DNA from: Sanderia malayensis
Taxonomy: Eukaryota; Cnidaria; Scyphozoa; Semaeostomeae; Pelagiidae
Assembly: GCA_013076295.1 (NCBI GenBank)
Contig: RQOL01000718.1
Coordinates: 2,232,001 to 2,296,000 of the forward strand
Reading direction: 5' to 3'
Length of the DNA: 64,000 nucleotides
The notes beneath the pieces are model-generated. The model saw only the letters and a list, made by a program, of their open reading frames with translations. It was not told the origin of the DNA and searched no databases. Position numbers and translations under genes: made by a program. Positions 35,301-46,140 of the stretch are shown one piece after another. Position 1 is the stretch's first letter. Every line of letters starts with the position of its first letter.

Positions 35301-38300
35301 ACGGCAATAAGTGCAAACGACTCTATTCCTGTATATTTGAAACTTCTGAACAATTTAAAACAGCTTCCATTGTTCTGTTATTAACGCCGGAAAAGTTAAA
35401 CCAAGTAAGAAACAATAAAAATAATGTCTCTCGTATGAGATTGACAACCCATGGTATTTCATAAAAATAACTTATAAGTCCACGTGCCTTTGTTGCTGTT
35501 TCGTCTGTTGATTTTGACAGAGAGTCTTCAAATCCATTACTTTCTATCAAGAACTTTAGAGTCTTTCCTGAATCCCAAAATTCTACACCTACGATTATCA
35601 AAAATAGATCTCTCAAAAAAAATCAAAATAAATATTCACACTTGAGCATATGTGACCATACACAAACCTGTGGAGGTGAATTAGCATGATAGGAAGAAAT
35701 CACTTGTTTTATAATACGAATTTATAATACCTGGTGCAAGAGATTCTTTGATCGTGGACACAAGTTCGTGATTCAAAATGTTCTGAGATTTATACGATTG
35801 ACAATTTCTTTCGAACAAAATCTAATGACGAAAAAGCAAAAGATGGCAGAGTGTTGAAATAATTGATAATCGTCGCCACCAGTAATCGTCACTACTAGTA
35901 ATCGTCATTAGTAATCGTCGCTACTAGTAATTGTTGCTGCTGGTAATCGTCGCTATAATCGTCGCTAGTATTAATCATCGCTACTAGTATGTGATAAGAA
36001 TGAAACGTTGCCAGTTAATATGTTACAAGCAAACCTGAACTGGAGGATAGTGCGAGATTAACGTGCGAAATCGGGAGCATTGACGGTCATCCTTGAATTG
36101 GCCAATCTGGAAGACATGAACATTTTGTCAAAGAAGTTTAAGAGATCAAAGGAGAGAAGGGAGATGGTGATTTTCAAATAAAAACATTATTGAGATAGAT
36201 GAGAAGAGAGAAAGCGATGAAGAATTCAAGAAGAAACATAGTGGAAGATTTCAAAATAATTACATGAAATTTTCCAATGGAAGTATCCAGGAAACAGACT
36301 CCGAAAGAACTTTCTGCGCCATCGCCAGAACTCTGAGATGAAAATAGACATGTGCTTTCGGTCATAAATTTTAATATAAATCCTTAAATTCGAGAATCAG
36401 AAAGACCAAAGACAGAAATCTCACGATTACGTTTGATAAATAAAAAGGAACGGGAATCCCACAAGTACATTTGATAAATAAAAAATGACGATGGATAAAC
36501 GAAAAATAAAGATGCTCACCTTTTCACAAAATGCCATCAAAAATGCCGACTCGCTATCAGTTGATTGTCCTTCCATGTAGCCAAAAGTTTTTGTTCCTAA
36601 GAAAAATAGAAATCACAATGAGAACGAAATTATCAATTGTTCCATTAAAATAACTTTAACAAATATATTTTCAAGACTTTAATACCTTTAGTTGTAACAC
36701 CGACTAGTTCTCTTGTTACTACCTTGTCACTACCAGGTTCTGCATTCAAAACATACAGCAATATTAAATATTTGTACGTAATATAAACTGTTCGTAGTTA
36801 TAATTAACTCTGTGTTTTGGTCAGGAAATAGAATTAAAGCGTAACAAACTTTTCGAGCATCTTTCGCTCATCATCTGCGGCGTTTCGGTCTGCTCTATTC
36901 TCGCAACCCTGAAAAATCCAATATTTAAATGCCTTCATTTTCCAAACATCGTTCTATTGTGGACGACAAATAACCTTATATAAAGTCTTTAAGAATGAGA
37001 AACATAAACAGAGCAGGACTGAGTGATAATAAAGTACAATTAAAAAATGCAGGAAGATGCAACGGGGTTACACCGCAAAGGTCCTACCAACACATTACTT
37101 ACTTATATCCTTTTTGAACAAGTATATCGGCATAGCGCGAAAATGCTATTTCTGGAAAACCACAATGAGCTGCCTTTCCCTACATAACAGCAACAACAAC
37201 AATTATAATACCAAGCCTCGAGTATAATGACAGTTTTACTAATGCAAGACAAAAACTTGTGATATAATAGTCCACCTTCATGAATAATATTCCCAGCTCC
37301 TTCACACCAATCACTGCATCTATGTGATACAGCTCGTAAAATTTCCCCATCTGTGAATAAAACAACAGATTGAAGTCAATTTAAGTTGTTGCTTACTTCG
37401 CTGTGGTATAAAATTAGTATCTTAAACTGTCATAATATTGAACAAGCTGTTCGTATTGAGGGTTGGGAACTTGTAATTTACGCTATGAACCTTGAAGAAC
37501 AGAATAGTGTCAAAATTATCTCTTTTTATCTTCCACCACTGCTTGCTAGCCTGTACAAAACAGAAACAGATATTCATCAGAACCAAAACAATTTTCTAAT
37601 GTATGATTGAACCTCTCCAAATACAAAAGAAAGGAAAGAGGTATTTATGTATATGTATATAATTATCTGGCCTGGATAACACTGCACAATCAAGGAGAAT
37701 TGGTATAAATAGTGGTCCAGTAGGTTAAATAGTGATCTCAACTTACTGGAGTAACATCTTTAGATCTTAAAAATGTCTCAGGCACCTGCAAAAACAGGCA
37801 AAGTATTGTCAAAGTAATTTCTTTGCTTATTATTTAATAAGAAGACTAACAAGATAGCATTATTTACCAGTAGAGTTCTTGGATCGTAATCTGGGTCCGT
37901 ATGTAATCGTCCATACTTATCCTTCCTGTGGCCATCTTTTAAGAACTGCAATGTTTCATGAAAGAATGTTCGCTCTTCAGCTACACCAAAGCTGGGAGCA
38001 GGACTGGATGGCTGAAAAAGAATAAATACAAATAACAGTAATAACAGTAAAAATTAAAGATGTTGAATAATTGGTGGATGGAAGATGAAAAGCAAATATT
38101 CATGTTACTAACCTCGGCAGAGAATTTAGCCAAAGAGTTCTTTGCTCTATTGACAGAGTCAGAAAGTTTTGGACTCAAAAATGTTGATGTTTTAGGTGGT
38201 GTTTTCTCGTTCTTATTCACTCTTGTAGGTGTGAGAAAGTTATTGACAGTTTTTGTCTTCTTTTTAGATCGCTTTTCCTCCTAACAAAACACAAACAAAA

Positions 38301-39641
38301 ATCACAGTCATCCTTCAACAATTTGCATTGTCTTAGATTTAGACCTTCATATGTGTGAACTTTCGAGCCTTAAAACACACAACTAAGCAATATATACCTC
38401 TTCTTCATCATCATCTGAAATTTCAATATCTGATACCTCATTTTCATCAACTCCACTTTCATCATCACCATCATCAGCGCTTTGCTCACCATCTGGCTTA
38501 TATTCATCTTCTTTGAAAGAAAAACAGGTAGGAATACAAAACATGCAGTGAAAACACATACACATTCTTTTCAATAAATGAAAATCTGTTATTCTAGAGC
38601 ATGTTATCCTAAAAGAGGCTTATGTTGGTGGCTTACCAGATTCTGAATCAGATTCAATGACTGTTTTTGCTCTTTTTCTCTGTGTGGCAGCAGCTGATCG
38701 TCTTGTCCTCTTCCTGCTACCCTGAAAATCAGAACAGAATAATGAATAGATAACATAAGCAAAACATAGATAAGGATACAACTGCCTGCTGGACAGTCAT
38801 TACAGTCATTGGTGGACCTTAATATCACATCCCAGTTGAAATATCAAGATCCATCAATGATAATACATCTCTCAATTTGCAAAAAGCCAGATGGCCTCAA
38901 GCTTCAAACAAAGCCTGATGTGTCCCAAGCTAACAGAATGAAATACAATACCATACATTAGTTACAACTGGTTCATCTTCATCATCATTTATGCCATTTT
39001 CCTTTACACCATTGTTGTGGTCCTCTTCCATTTCTTCTTCACTTTCTTCTTGACCTGTTTCTTCTTCACTCATTTCTTCATCTGAATGAATGCAAGCATA
39101 CAACTTCTCAATTCTTTCTTCTTTTTTCAACTTCAATGCCTTCATTGCTTCTTCATAAGCTTCCTTCACGTCTTTGTTGCCATCAGGAGATCTGTTCTTC
39201 AGACCCTGAATGTCCCTGAAAGATCACAAAGCACTTCACTCACACGTGCGCTTGGTCACGCCCCCTCCCTAGGCAAATGGGCGTTCGCGGAAAAACTTAC
39301 TAAACCTCTTACCTTTTTCTTACCCATCCTCTAGTTGGTGGATGGCCAAAAAACTGTACATGAATCTCGACAAATTTTCCAACTTTGCGCTGGTATCTTT
39401 CTGAAGAAGGATGCTTGCAGATCATGCTAGGCCACCATGGATGACCATCCATCTTCGCCCAAATGAGATCACCGATATCATGAGTTTGAAATTCGATTTC
39501 TGGAGCTTTTGAGCGACTGGGCGTATTTGAGCTACCATTTTTACATCCCTTAGCTTGCTCTTTAGGTGATGTGTTGGTTTTATTTCCAGGTGTCGCAGCT
39601 ACTTTTGGAGACTTCGTAAAATAAGAGAATAAAGTCGCCAT
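29323..39641 (-). CDS. MSH6: DNA mismatch repair protein MSH6
   Basis: About 42 exons: 39641-39313, 39215-38957, 38721-38637, 38510-38398, 38280-38113, 38011-37868, 37785-37747, 37550-37491, 37350-37276, 37179-37103, 36908-36850, 36739-36686, 36596-36520, 36332-36264, 36106-36035, 35821-35731, 35588-about 35480 (end uncertain), 35207-35171, 35051-34982, 34828-34774, 34661-34590, 34472-34367, 33987-33924, 33818-33720, 33500-33420, 33313-33218, 33043-32994, 32894-32854, 32600-32546, 32452-32352, 32229-32208, 32039-31829, 31710-31639, 31534-31474, 31387-31295, 31092-30976, 30787-30700, 30606-30517, 30427-30274, 29995-29852, 29743-29676, 29404-29323. MSH6 pairs with MSH2 (MutS-alpha) to recognise mispairs in nuclear DNA. 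Visible are a PIP-box-like start (MATLFSYF), a PWWP domain ([11 protein letters not shown]), an acidic linker, the mismatch-binding FYE motif in GKFYELYH, Walker [10 protein letters not shown] and Walker B LVLLDELG with the FSTHYH switch. The frame is off by one base between exons 30427-30274 and 29995-29852. Confidence 0.93.
31097..31250. repeat. ATAAGCAT-type simple repeat in an MSH6 intron
   Basis: Imperfect repeats of ACATA, AAGCATA and AACATAGG lie in the intron before the Walker A exon. No function is indicated. Confidence 0.7.
35862..35990. repeat. GTAATCGTCGCTACTA-type repeats in an MSH6 intron
   Basis: About seven imperfect copies of a 16-25-bp unit centred on TAATCGTC(G/A)CTACTAG, in the intron between exons 36106-36035 and 35821-35731. 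The copies differ by short deletions, as in a degenerating minisatellite. Confidence 0.75.
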
Positions 39642-39690
39642 GCTGTTAGAAAGCCTTCGACCAGCTAAGCAAGGAAAACAAGATCCCCTG

Positions 39691-39710
39691 CACGTGGCCG
39701 ATTTCCCGCC
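39691..39710 (-). promoter_or_regulatory. MSH6 proximal promoter: E-box and E2F-like site
   Basis: A CACGTG E-box at 39691-39696 lies 50 bp upstream of the MSH6 start, and TTTCCCGCC, an E2F consensus, lies at 39702-39710. Both sit in the 211-bp gap between SDAD1 and MSH6. In mammals mismatch-repair genes are E2F-responsive, so S-phase expression is a fair inference. Function is not shown by sequence alone. Confidence 0.5.
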
Positions 39711-39852
39711 AGCTCAATACGAGGCGAGCCTTAAGATCGTGTTTAGTTAAAGTACCAATTTATTATTCCTCACACCCCTCCAAAGAGAACGACAAAAGAA
39801 AAACTCAAATTTAATTTAATTACATAATTGAAATTAGTAAAAGGATGAAATT

Positions 39853-41910
39853 TTAAAATTTACTCTTTTGTTTCTTTAATAAAGAGTCTCTGAGAGCAAT
39901 TTGTTTTTCTCTAAATGACTTCTTTTCTTTAGACTTTGCCTTCCAACTGTGTGAAATCATCATGTATGGCTTCTGTTTCTTTTTCTCCTTGTTTGTTGTG
40001 CTGGCAAATTCGTTCTGTCTTTTCTTCTTTGGAGCACTAAACTTTTCTCTGCCTTCCCTTCCAGCCATGACAGTAGCAAGTCTTGCTTCTTTATCATGCC
40101 TTGGTCTTTTGTAAATCATTTCAATATTCTCCAACTTGACAATTTCATCATTGTCACCGGAAGGTTGAGCTGTACTAGCATTCTTTCGCTTCCTCCCCTT
40201 CTTTCCTTCAACCTGACTAACTATCTGCCCTGCTTGTATCTTTCTAAAATCTTCATCTGTAAGAAATCTTGTCTGACTCAGCAATTCAGCCTTGTTTACA
40301 TCTTCTGTTTCACCCACCTTTCCATCATCTTCTTCAACTTCTTCATCTGAGCTATGATAAACATCAACCCAATCTCCATCTTCATCACTGTCTTCTTCAT
40401 CAGTCTCCCATTCATCATCTTCTTCATTCCCTTCTTTAACTTCTTCATTATCTTCTGTATAATCCAGTCTATCGGCGCCTGGGATGAATGTCTTTGCATT
40501 AAGCTCTCCATAATTCCTCACCTTAGTTTCATCTGCGCTCTCCAACGGCCGTCCTCTATCCTTCTTATGAAGAAGATCTGGATTCAAAGATCTGTAAAGT
40601 GACACCAATGACCTTGAAGCCATCATGACACCTTTGTTTTTCGATGTCTTATATTCGACAAGATCTTGTAACAGTTCTGCAGTCATTGCCAACGGACATC
40701 TGTTGCAAATTTCTCGGACGGCATTCAAACCCACAGCAATGACTTCATTTGAATTTTTCTCTGTGATGAAGTTATTTGCAATGGTTCTGATTAAAGTCTC
40801 AATAACGTCTGGAGGAACAAGTGAGTGCGATGCTTGGGCAGCAAATGACAACAGTTTTGTCACCTCTCTCTGATGTGGCTGCAAAAATCGTTGAAGAAAC
40901 GGGTAATAATTTAACACAATCAGTTCATGGATCCCGATCAGCCTCGCAATTAAGTTCATGATCATTAACTTCACTTCAAATTTTCCGTGTGATGTTTCAA
41001 TTAATTTGAAAAGTTTCTCTGTAAACCCTTGTGGGTCATTTATGAGATGTATAGCTGAGAAATTAAATGTTGTCGGCTTGGTCTTCTTCTTGTTCTTTTT
41101 GAGCAAAGCCATGGCTTTCTCCAACTTCTTCTTTTTCTTAGCTGATTTCTTACTAACACAGCTTGCCAATGCTAAGTGCCTCAATGTTTGCTCAGTATCG
41201 CTGTCCGAATCCTCATCTTCGTCAACTGTTGGGGCATCTGTCCCCAAGAAGAACTTCAACGCATCCACCATCACTTTGCTTACCTTTGAAAAGCAAGCGG
41301 TTGTGATAACATTGACTGTCTTAGCATCGTTCCAAACATTCTTTCTGTACAGCTCGATCATAACATCAAGTGACATTTTAGCAGCAATAGCATGAGTGTC
41401 TTTCAACATGCCAAACATGAAATTCTGTAATGATGTGTTGACTCGATTATTCTTATGCTTCATGTTGATGTTTTTTATGTCCGATACGATGTGAGTATAT
41501 AGTGTGTTCCTTAACAGTTTGTCTTTGCATCGAAAGAGTTTGAAGAATAACTGAAGAGTAATGAGTGGCGATATGAGCCCCTTGTTTCGCATTAAAATTA
41601 GCGAACAGCACATGCTACTCCTCAACTCCGCATCCATCGATAAACCATGCTGGCTCAATAGATCAACTAATTCTTGTGGAAAGTCGCCAATTTCATCAGC
41701 ATAGCAATTTGAAACTTGCGAAATAAATCCCACCAATGTCTCCAAAACATGAGAACTTTGAGACGGATTCAACTTGAATATTTCCATGTTCGATTGGTAA
41801 TGTCGCCATTGTTGTAGGAACTCTTCTCTGTACGAAGCTGGATCACGCTTTATTAGGTTTTGAAGCTGTGGAAGATTGTTAGGCAAACGATTTCTGTTCT
41901 TCTCTGACAT
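39853..41910 (-). CDS. SDAD1: SDA1 homolog (SDAD1), 60S ribosome assembly/export
   Basis: A single exon of 685 residues, close to the vertebrate length. It starts with [17 protein letters not shown], the family's signature N-terminus. The NUC130/SDA1 helical-repeat region follows, including [19 protein letters not shown] (residues about 140-160) and [20 protein letters not shown]. Next come a lysine-rich stretch, [29 protein letters not shown] sequence, a long acidic region (about 485-545), and a C-terminus with [14 protein letters not shown] and [16 protein letters not shown]. Sda1 proteins act in the nucleolus on 60S pre-ribosome maturation and export. The gene has no intron although MSH6, 211 bp downstream, has about 41. 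It shares a divergent 870-bp promoter region with CAP. Confidence 0.95.
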   Translation of the reverse strand: MSEKNRNRLPNNLPQLQNLIKRDPASYREEFLQQWRHYQSNMEIFKLNPSQSSHVLETLVGFISQVSNCYADEIGDFPQELVDLLSQHGLSMDAELRSSMCCSLILMRNKGLISPLITLQLFFKLFRCKDKLLRNTLYTHIVSDIKNINMKHKNNRVNTSLQNFMFGMLKDTHAIAAKMSLDVMIELYRKNVWNDAKTVNVITTACFSKVSKVMVDALKFFLGTDAPTVDEDEDSDSDTEQTLRHLALASCVSKKSAKKKKKLEKAMALLKKNKKKTKPTTFNFSAIHLINDPQGFTEKLFKLIETSHGKFEVKLMIMNLIARLIGIHELIVLNYYPFLQRFLQPHQREVTKLLSFAAQASHSLVPPDVIETLIRTIANNFITEKNSNEVIAVGLNAVREICNRCPLAMTAELLQDLVEYKTSKNKGVMMASRSLVSLYRSLNPDLLHKKDRGRPLESADETKVRNYGELNAKTFIPGADRLDYTEDNEEVKEGNEEDDEWETDEEDSDEDGDWVDVYHSSDEEVEEDDGKVGETEDVNKAELLSQTRFLTDEDFRKIQAGQIVSQVEGKKGRKRKNASTAQPSGDNDEIVKLENIEMIYKRPRHDKEARLATVMAGREGREKFSAPKKKRQNEFASTTNKEKKKQKPYMMISHSWKAKSKEKKSFREKQIALRDSLLKKQKSKF

Positions 41911-41956
41911 TTTAAAGAATGAATGACGGCGGGAGTTGAGTTGGTTCTTCCCTCAC

Positions 41957-41962
41957 CACGTG
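41957..41962. promoter_or_regulatory. CACGTG E-box upstream of SDAD1
   Basis: A perfect CACGTG lies 47 bp upstream of the SDAD1 start codon. Ribosome-biogenesis genes in several animals carry such Myc/Max-type E-boxes near the start site. Similar boxes sit in front of PELP1 and MSH6 in this window. Confidence 0.45.
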
Positions 41963-42247
41963 TTTTTGTGGCTAGGCCAAATCACGGCAATAACTTCATG
42001 TAAAATCTCTCTGGAGACACTGAATGACGTCAGACAGCAAAATAATGTTTATAATAGTTTAATTTATTTAGCTAAATTGAATTAAAAATAAAAATAAAAA
42101 GAATAAAAAAAAAAAAAAAATACAAGTAAACAAAAATTAAAATAAAAAATATAAATAAAATAAAATAAAGCAATAGTGATATGATCTACTCCTATAAGTC
42201 AGAAATTTTCAGAATGGGGAAGTCAGAAGTCTACAATGAAGTGAGTC

Positions 42248-42656
42248 TACACGCTTTTTTTTATAAGGAACCTAGCTCGGGCCTAGTTCTTTAAGTTCCT
42301 TATTTTGAGACCTCTTTTGACCACTTTGTAGTTCTAAAAATTCCTTAATAGTTCCTTAATTTTAAGTTCCCATTTAGTGGACATAATTAGTACAGACGCA
42401 TTTAAATTCAACGTTTTGCTATAAACTTGTGAAAAGATAACAAGTAAAAACACGAAGAAGCTTCATATAATGTAAAAAAGTATTGAAAATCAATGGAACC
42501 GGCTTCCTAATTGTAAATTGTGCGGAAATATAAATATATTCAAAATTAAAAAGTTCCTTAGTGATTCGGCCTTTAGTAGCAAAAGTTCCTTAAGTTTTTT
42601 GACTTTCTACATGTAGGTTCCTTATAAACGGTTCCTTATAAAAAAAATGCGTGTAC
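42248..42656. mobile_element. MITE with TACACGC/GCGTGTA ends, copy A
   Basis: The terminal inverted repeats are TACACGCTTTTTTTTATAAG, followed by GAACC, at the left and the mirror of GGTTCCTTATAAAAAAAATG, followed by CGTGTAC, at the right. A perfect 8-bp target duplication AGTGAGTC flanks the element (42240-42247 and 42657-42664). The interior has several AGTTCCTTA repeats and no coding frame. A second copy is at 55924-56320. The 8-bp duplication points to a hAT-type or similar transposase. Confidence 0.8.
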
Positions 42657-42780
42657 AGTGAGTCCCACCAAAGTGCTAATTGTTGTTGACCCAAATATGG
42701 TCATACCCACTTGCGTCTGTCTTCGGAACAAATAGCTTGGTATCCGGGTGGTTCCGCCTTCCTTGTCTGCATCTTTGAAA

Positions 42781-45700
42781 ATGGCTACTGAAAAGTTAGA
42801 AAATCTTGTCTCGCGTCTTGAACAAGTCACTTCTCGGCTTGAAAAGGTTTCCGTTAAAGGTGGAGGCCAGGGTGCCGTTGTTGGTAAGTGAATACGATAG
42901 CTCTGGGAGACGTTAAAGTGTTGCAACTTAGATGAAGCTACTTCAGTGCTTCCTTATCGTGATGGCCTAACTCTGAGATTTAAGACGTCTGACAATGTGT
43001 ATTCATGTTTAGTCTGTCAAACTGTGCCTTGCTGTGCCAATTTATCGCTAGACTAACTGGATTTATTGTTTTAATTCAGATGATGACCCAGAATTCGTTG
43101 ACGAATTTGTCAAGGTAATATTTGCGTGGAAATATTGATAAATGCCCTAGCTCCAAAAGTAATCGAACCACCACTCAAAGATGTTTATTTCCGTTATATT
43201 TGTTTCCTTGAGTTTGATTAGGTATCTTTCTCTCTCAGTTCCAGAAAACAATTCTGGCCGATTATTTGAAATTGTCAGCAGAAGTTGGAGCCGAGGTTAA
43301 AGACCAGGTAACAATAATGATAACAAGTTGATTAGAATCAAAAAGTTCCCTTTACATGTAAATATATATCTAATATCTTAGCTTCCAACAATTCGTACTT
43401 GCAGGCTGACCTTGTTGAGAAAGCTTTTAGTGCCCAGCGACAGTTCTTGGGAGTTGCAGGAAAGTTCAACTTGCCAGCTCAGGTAATGATTCTCATGTTG
43501 CTCTGGGTTCTTTTGCAAGTAAATATCACTGCAATCCTTTTTAGCATCATCCTCTTGGACCAAAATCTACAATTATATACAGAATGAACTTGAGAGAAGA
43601 AAAAACGGTTTGTCTTCACGTAATACCTCTTAATAATTGTAGAGTTTTTGACTGTTATGTCTTTTGATATTCCTAGAATGACTTGGTTGGACTTCTCAAA
43701 CCAACATCAGAGTTGATTGCAAGCATTCAGGTACATTTTGAACTTAATCTTCCACATATTAGTGTAAAGTTACTTAATCTTCCAAATATTAGTGTAAATT
43801 GACAGTTGTGAAACTAACTTGCTCTTGTCTCCTTCAGGAATTCAGAGAAAAGAATAGAAGATCCAAGCTTTTCAATCATCTTTCTATTGTCAGCGAAGGA
43901 ATCCCTGCCCTGGGGTGGGTCGCAGTTGTAAGCATTGCTAAAGTCACTGTCATTAAGCTATGTTTTTGGCTTTGATCATAAGTTAACTGATGCAACAGTC
44001 TGTTCATTGCTGTTTGTGTTTTAGAGCCCGAAACCAGTGAATTACATCAGGGATATGGTTGAATCTGCACAGTTCTACATCAACAGAGTCATCAAAGATC
44101 ATAAGGAGAAGTGAGTTTCAAACTGTAAGCACTGGAAGTGTTGCTTTCCCTGTTGGTAATCTATTTAGTTAATCAAACTTCTTCTTCTTCAGGGAACCAA
44201 AACATGTTGAGTGGGCCAGGTCGTTTCTGAAGATCATGACTGAGATGCAAAATTACGTCAGAGATTACCACAGCATTGGAGTCATGTGGAATAAAGAGGT
44301 AAGGGTAGTTAGTGGGGTAAAGGGGTAAGGGGTAGTTAAAAAAATGAAAGATCAGCCTCATTTATTTCCTGCTCTCTCATTTCATTTCATTGTGCATTCT
44401 GTGATGAACCAACTGCTTCTTATGACAGGGTAAACCAGCCAAGCCAGATGCCCTTGCATCAACCCCAGCTGCTTCCGCTGCTGCCCCTCCACCCCCACCC
44501 CCTGGTCCAGGAGGCCCACCACCCCCTCCTCCCCCAGCAGTTCAGCCTCCTTCCGACAGTGCACCAGCAGCAAGTGATGATGGTGGAAAAGGTGCATTGT
44601 TTGCAGAACTTAACAAGGGAGCTGATATCACAAAAGGTAATAAACATGGTGATGTTATTTTGCAAATTGATTTTGACCTTTCTTGATAAATATCCATGAA
44701 ATGCTGTTTCGTTTTTAAGGAATGCTTTCACCAATATTATATATTCTATAACCTTGCACCTCAGGCTTGAAGAAGGTGACAAAAGACATGCAAACACACA
44801 AGAACCCAAATCTTCGGGCAGGAAGCACGGTACCCCCCAAGCCCTCAGTTGGGGTCACAACACCCAAGCCATTTGCAGCATCAAAGCCAATGAAGTCATT
44901 TAATGCTCCTGTTGCAAAGAAACCCCCAGTCTTCGAGCTACAACAGAAGAAATGGATTGTTGAATACCAAGAAGAAAAGAAGGACCTCGTTATATCAGAC
45001 ACAAACAGAAATCAGACTGTCTATGCATACAAGTGTAACAACTGTGTCCTTCAAATCAAAGGAAAAATCAACTCGATCACATTAGGTGTGAAATTTTTAT
45101 TCATTGGATACTCCTCCTGCACCAGCAGGTGTAAAGAATACATAGAAACTGTATTTCACATGTTGCAAGGTAGTCGTCTCTTGCTTGACTATTTCATTTT
45201 CATTTCATTTTGTTTGCAGATGGATGTGTAAAGATGGGCATTGTTTTTGATGACCTTGTCTCTACATGTGAATTTGTGAATTGCAAGAGTGTCCAAGCCC
45301 AGGTAATAAATAAAGTTATATTATTTTATTGAATAGAAGCAAGAAAGTAGACTAGTTCACTGTTACTCTGAGTTTCATGCTTTCGCAATCATCAGACAGA
45401 CTATAAGTGAACTAGTCTACTTTCTTGCTTCTACTCTGTTATTGCTCTGTACTTCTGTACATCGAGCACTGTGATGCCAGTATAGACAGTAAGAATCTAT
45501 AGGTATTATTTTATTGATATACATTAACCAGTTCGCATCCCCTCTGTGTATCTGAATCTAGAATCATGTTTGATTTGCTTTTCTTCAGGCTAATGGAACT
45601 GTTCCAACAGTATCAATTGATAAGACTGACGGTTGCCAAGTTTATTTGAGCAAAGAATCGGTAAATGCTGACATAATCACAGCAAAGTCATCTGAAATGA

Positions 45701-45897
45701 ATGTGCTTATTCCAAACGCAGAAGGAGAATTTGTAAGTTGGTTGTATATCTTGTGCGTTGGTGTTGAATAATTCTGAATTCCAAGAACATATCACCAAAT
45801 TTTTTATCCTTTTCAGGTTGAGTATCCAATTCCAGAACAGTTCAAAACAAAGTGGACAGGTTCTAAGCTAAAGACAGAAACTCTGGAGAGTTGTTGA
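42781..45897 (+). CDS. CAP1: Adenylyl cyclase-associated protein (CAP/Srv2)
   Basis: Thirteen exons, 42781-42883, 43080-43114, 43239-43307, 43405-43482, 43677-43730, 43838-43927, 44025-44110, 44193-44298, 44429-44636, 44765-45085, 45220-45302, 45589-45732 and 45817-45897 (stop 45895-45897), join in frame to 485 residues. CAP binds actin and cofilin, speeds filament severing and recharges G-actin with ATP in the cytoplasm. Seen in order are the N-terminal oligomerisation coiled coil ([15 protein letters not shown]), the helical folded domain (about 40-240), the polyproline region (residues about 255-275, binds profilin/SH3), the WH2 region with LKKVTKD in the next exon, and the C-terminal beta-helix CARP domain ([13 protein letters not shown] onward) ending [10 protein letters not shown]. 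Invertebrates usually have one CAP, so the symbol stands for the family. Confidence 0.94.
45335..45432. repeat. Foldback: 26-bp perfect inverted repeat in a CAP intron
   Basis: The arms at 45335-45360 and 45407-45432 are perfect reverse complements, separated by a 46-bp loop. The element lies between the CAP exons ending at 45302 and starting at 45589. It could be a small foldback transposon; no flanking duplication is evident. Confidence 0.9.
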
Positions 45898-46140
45898 TGG
45901 ATTAATCAAGGCTGGGTGGAACATTGCTATAAAAATTATTGATTTAACTTTACTTTTCTAGAACAATTTCTGTATTTCCATTGTGAGCTCTTTTACAGAA
46001 AAAATGAATCTTTATCAATTACAGTAAAGTGTTTATCTTATCTGAACTGTTTTCTTTCATCAACATACACACATTTTTCTTTTTAAAACCGGTGCCCACA
46101 AATAAAGCGTCAAGACGTAGCTTTCTTGAGGGGTGGGACC

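Larger units (their letters stand above)
41911..42780. other. Divergent SDAD1/CAP promoter region
   Basis: Positions 41911-42000 are GC-richer and hold the SDAD1 proximal promoter. Positions 42050-42180 are A/T runs, including a poly-A of about 16. A 409-bp MITE fills 42248-42656 and ends about 125 bp before the CAP start codon, so CAP must use a promoter in or right after the MITE, or one beyond it. Confidence 0.7.
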
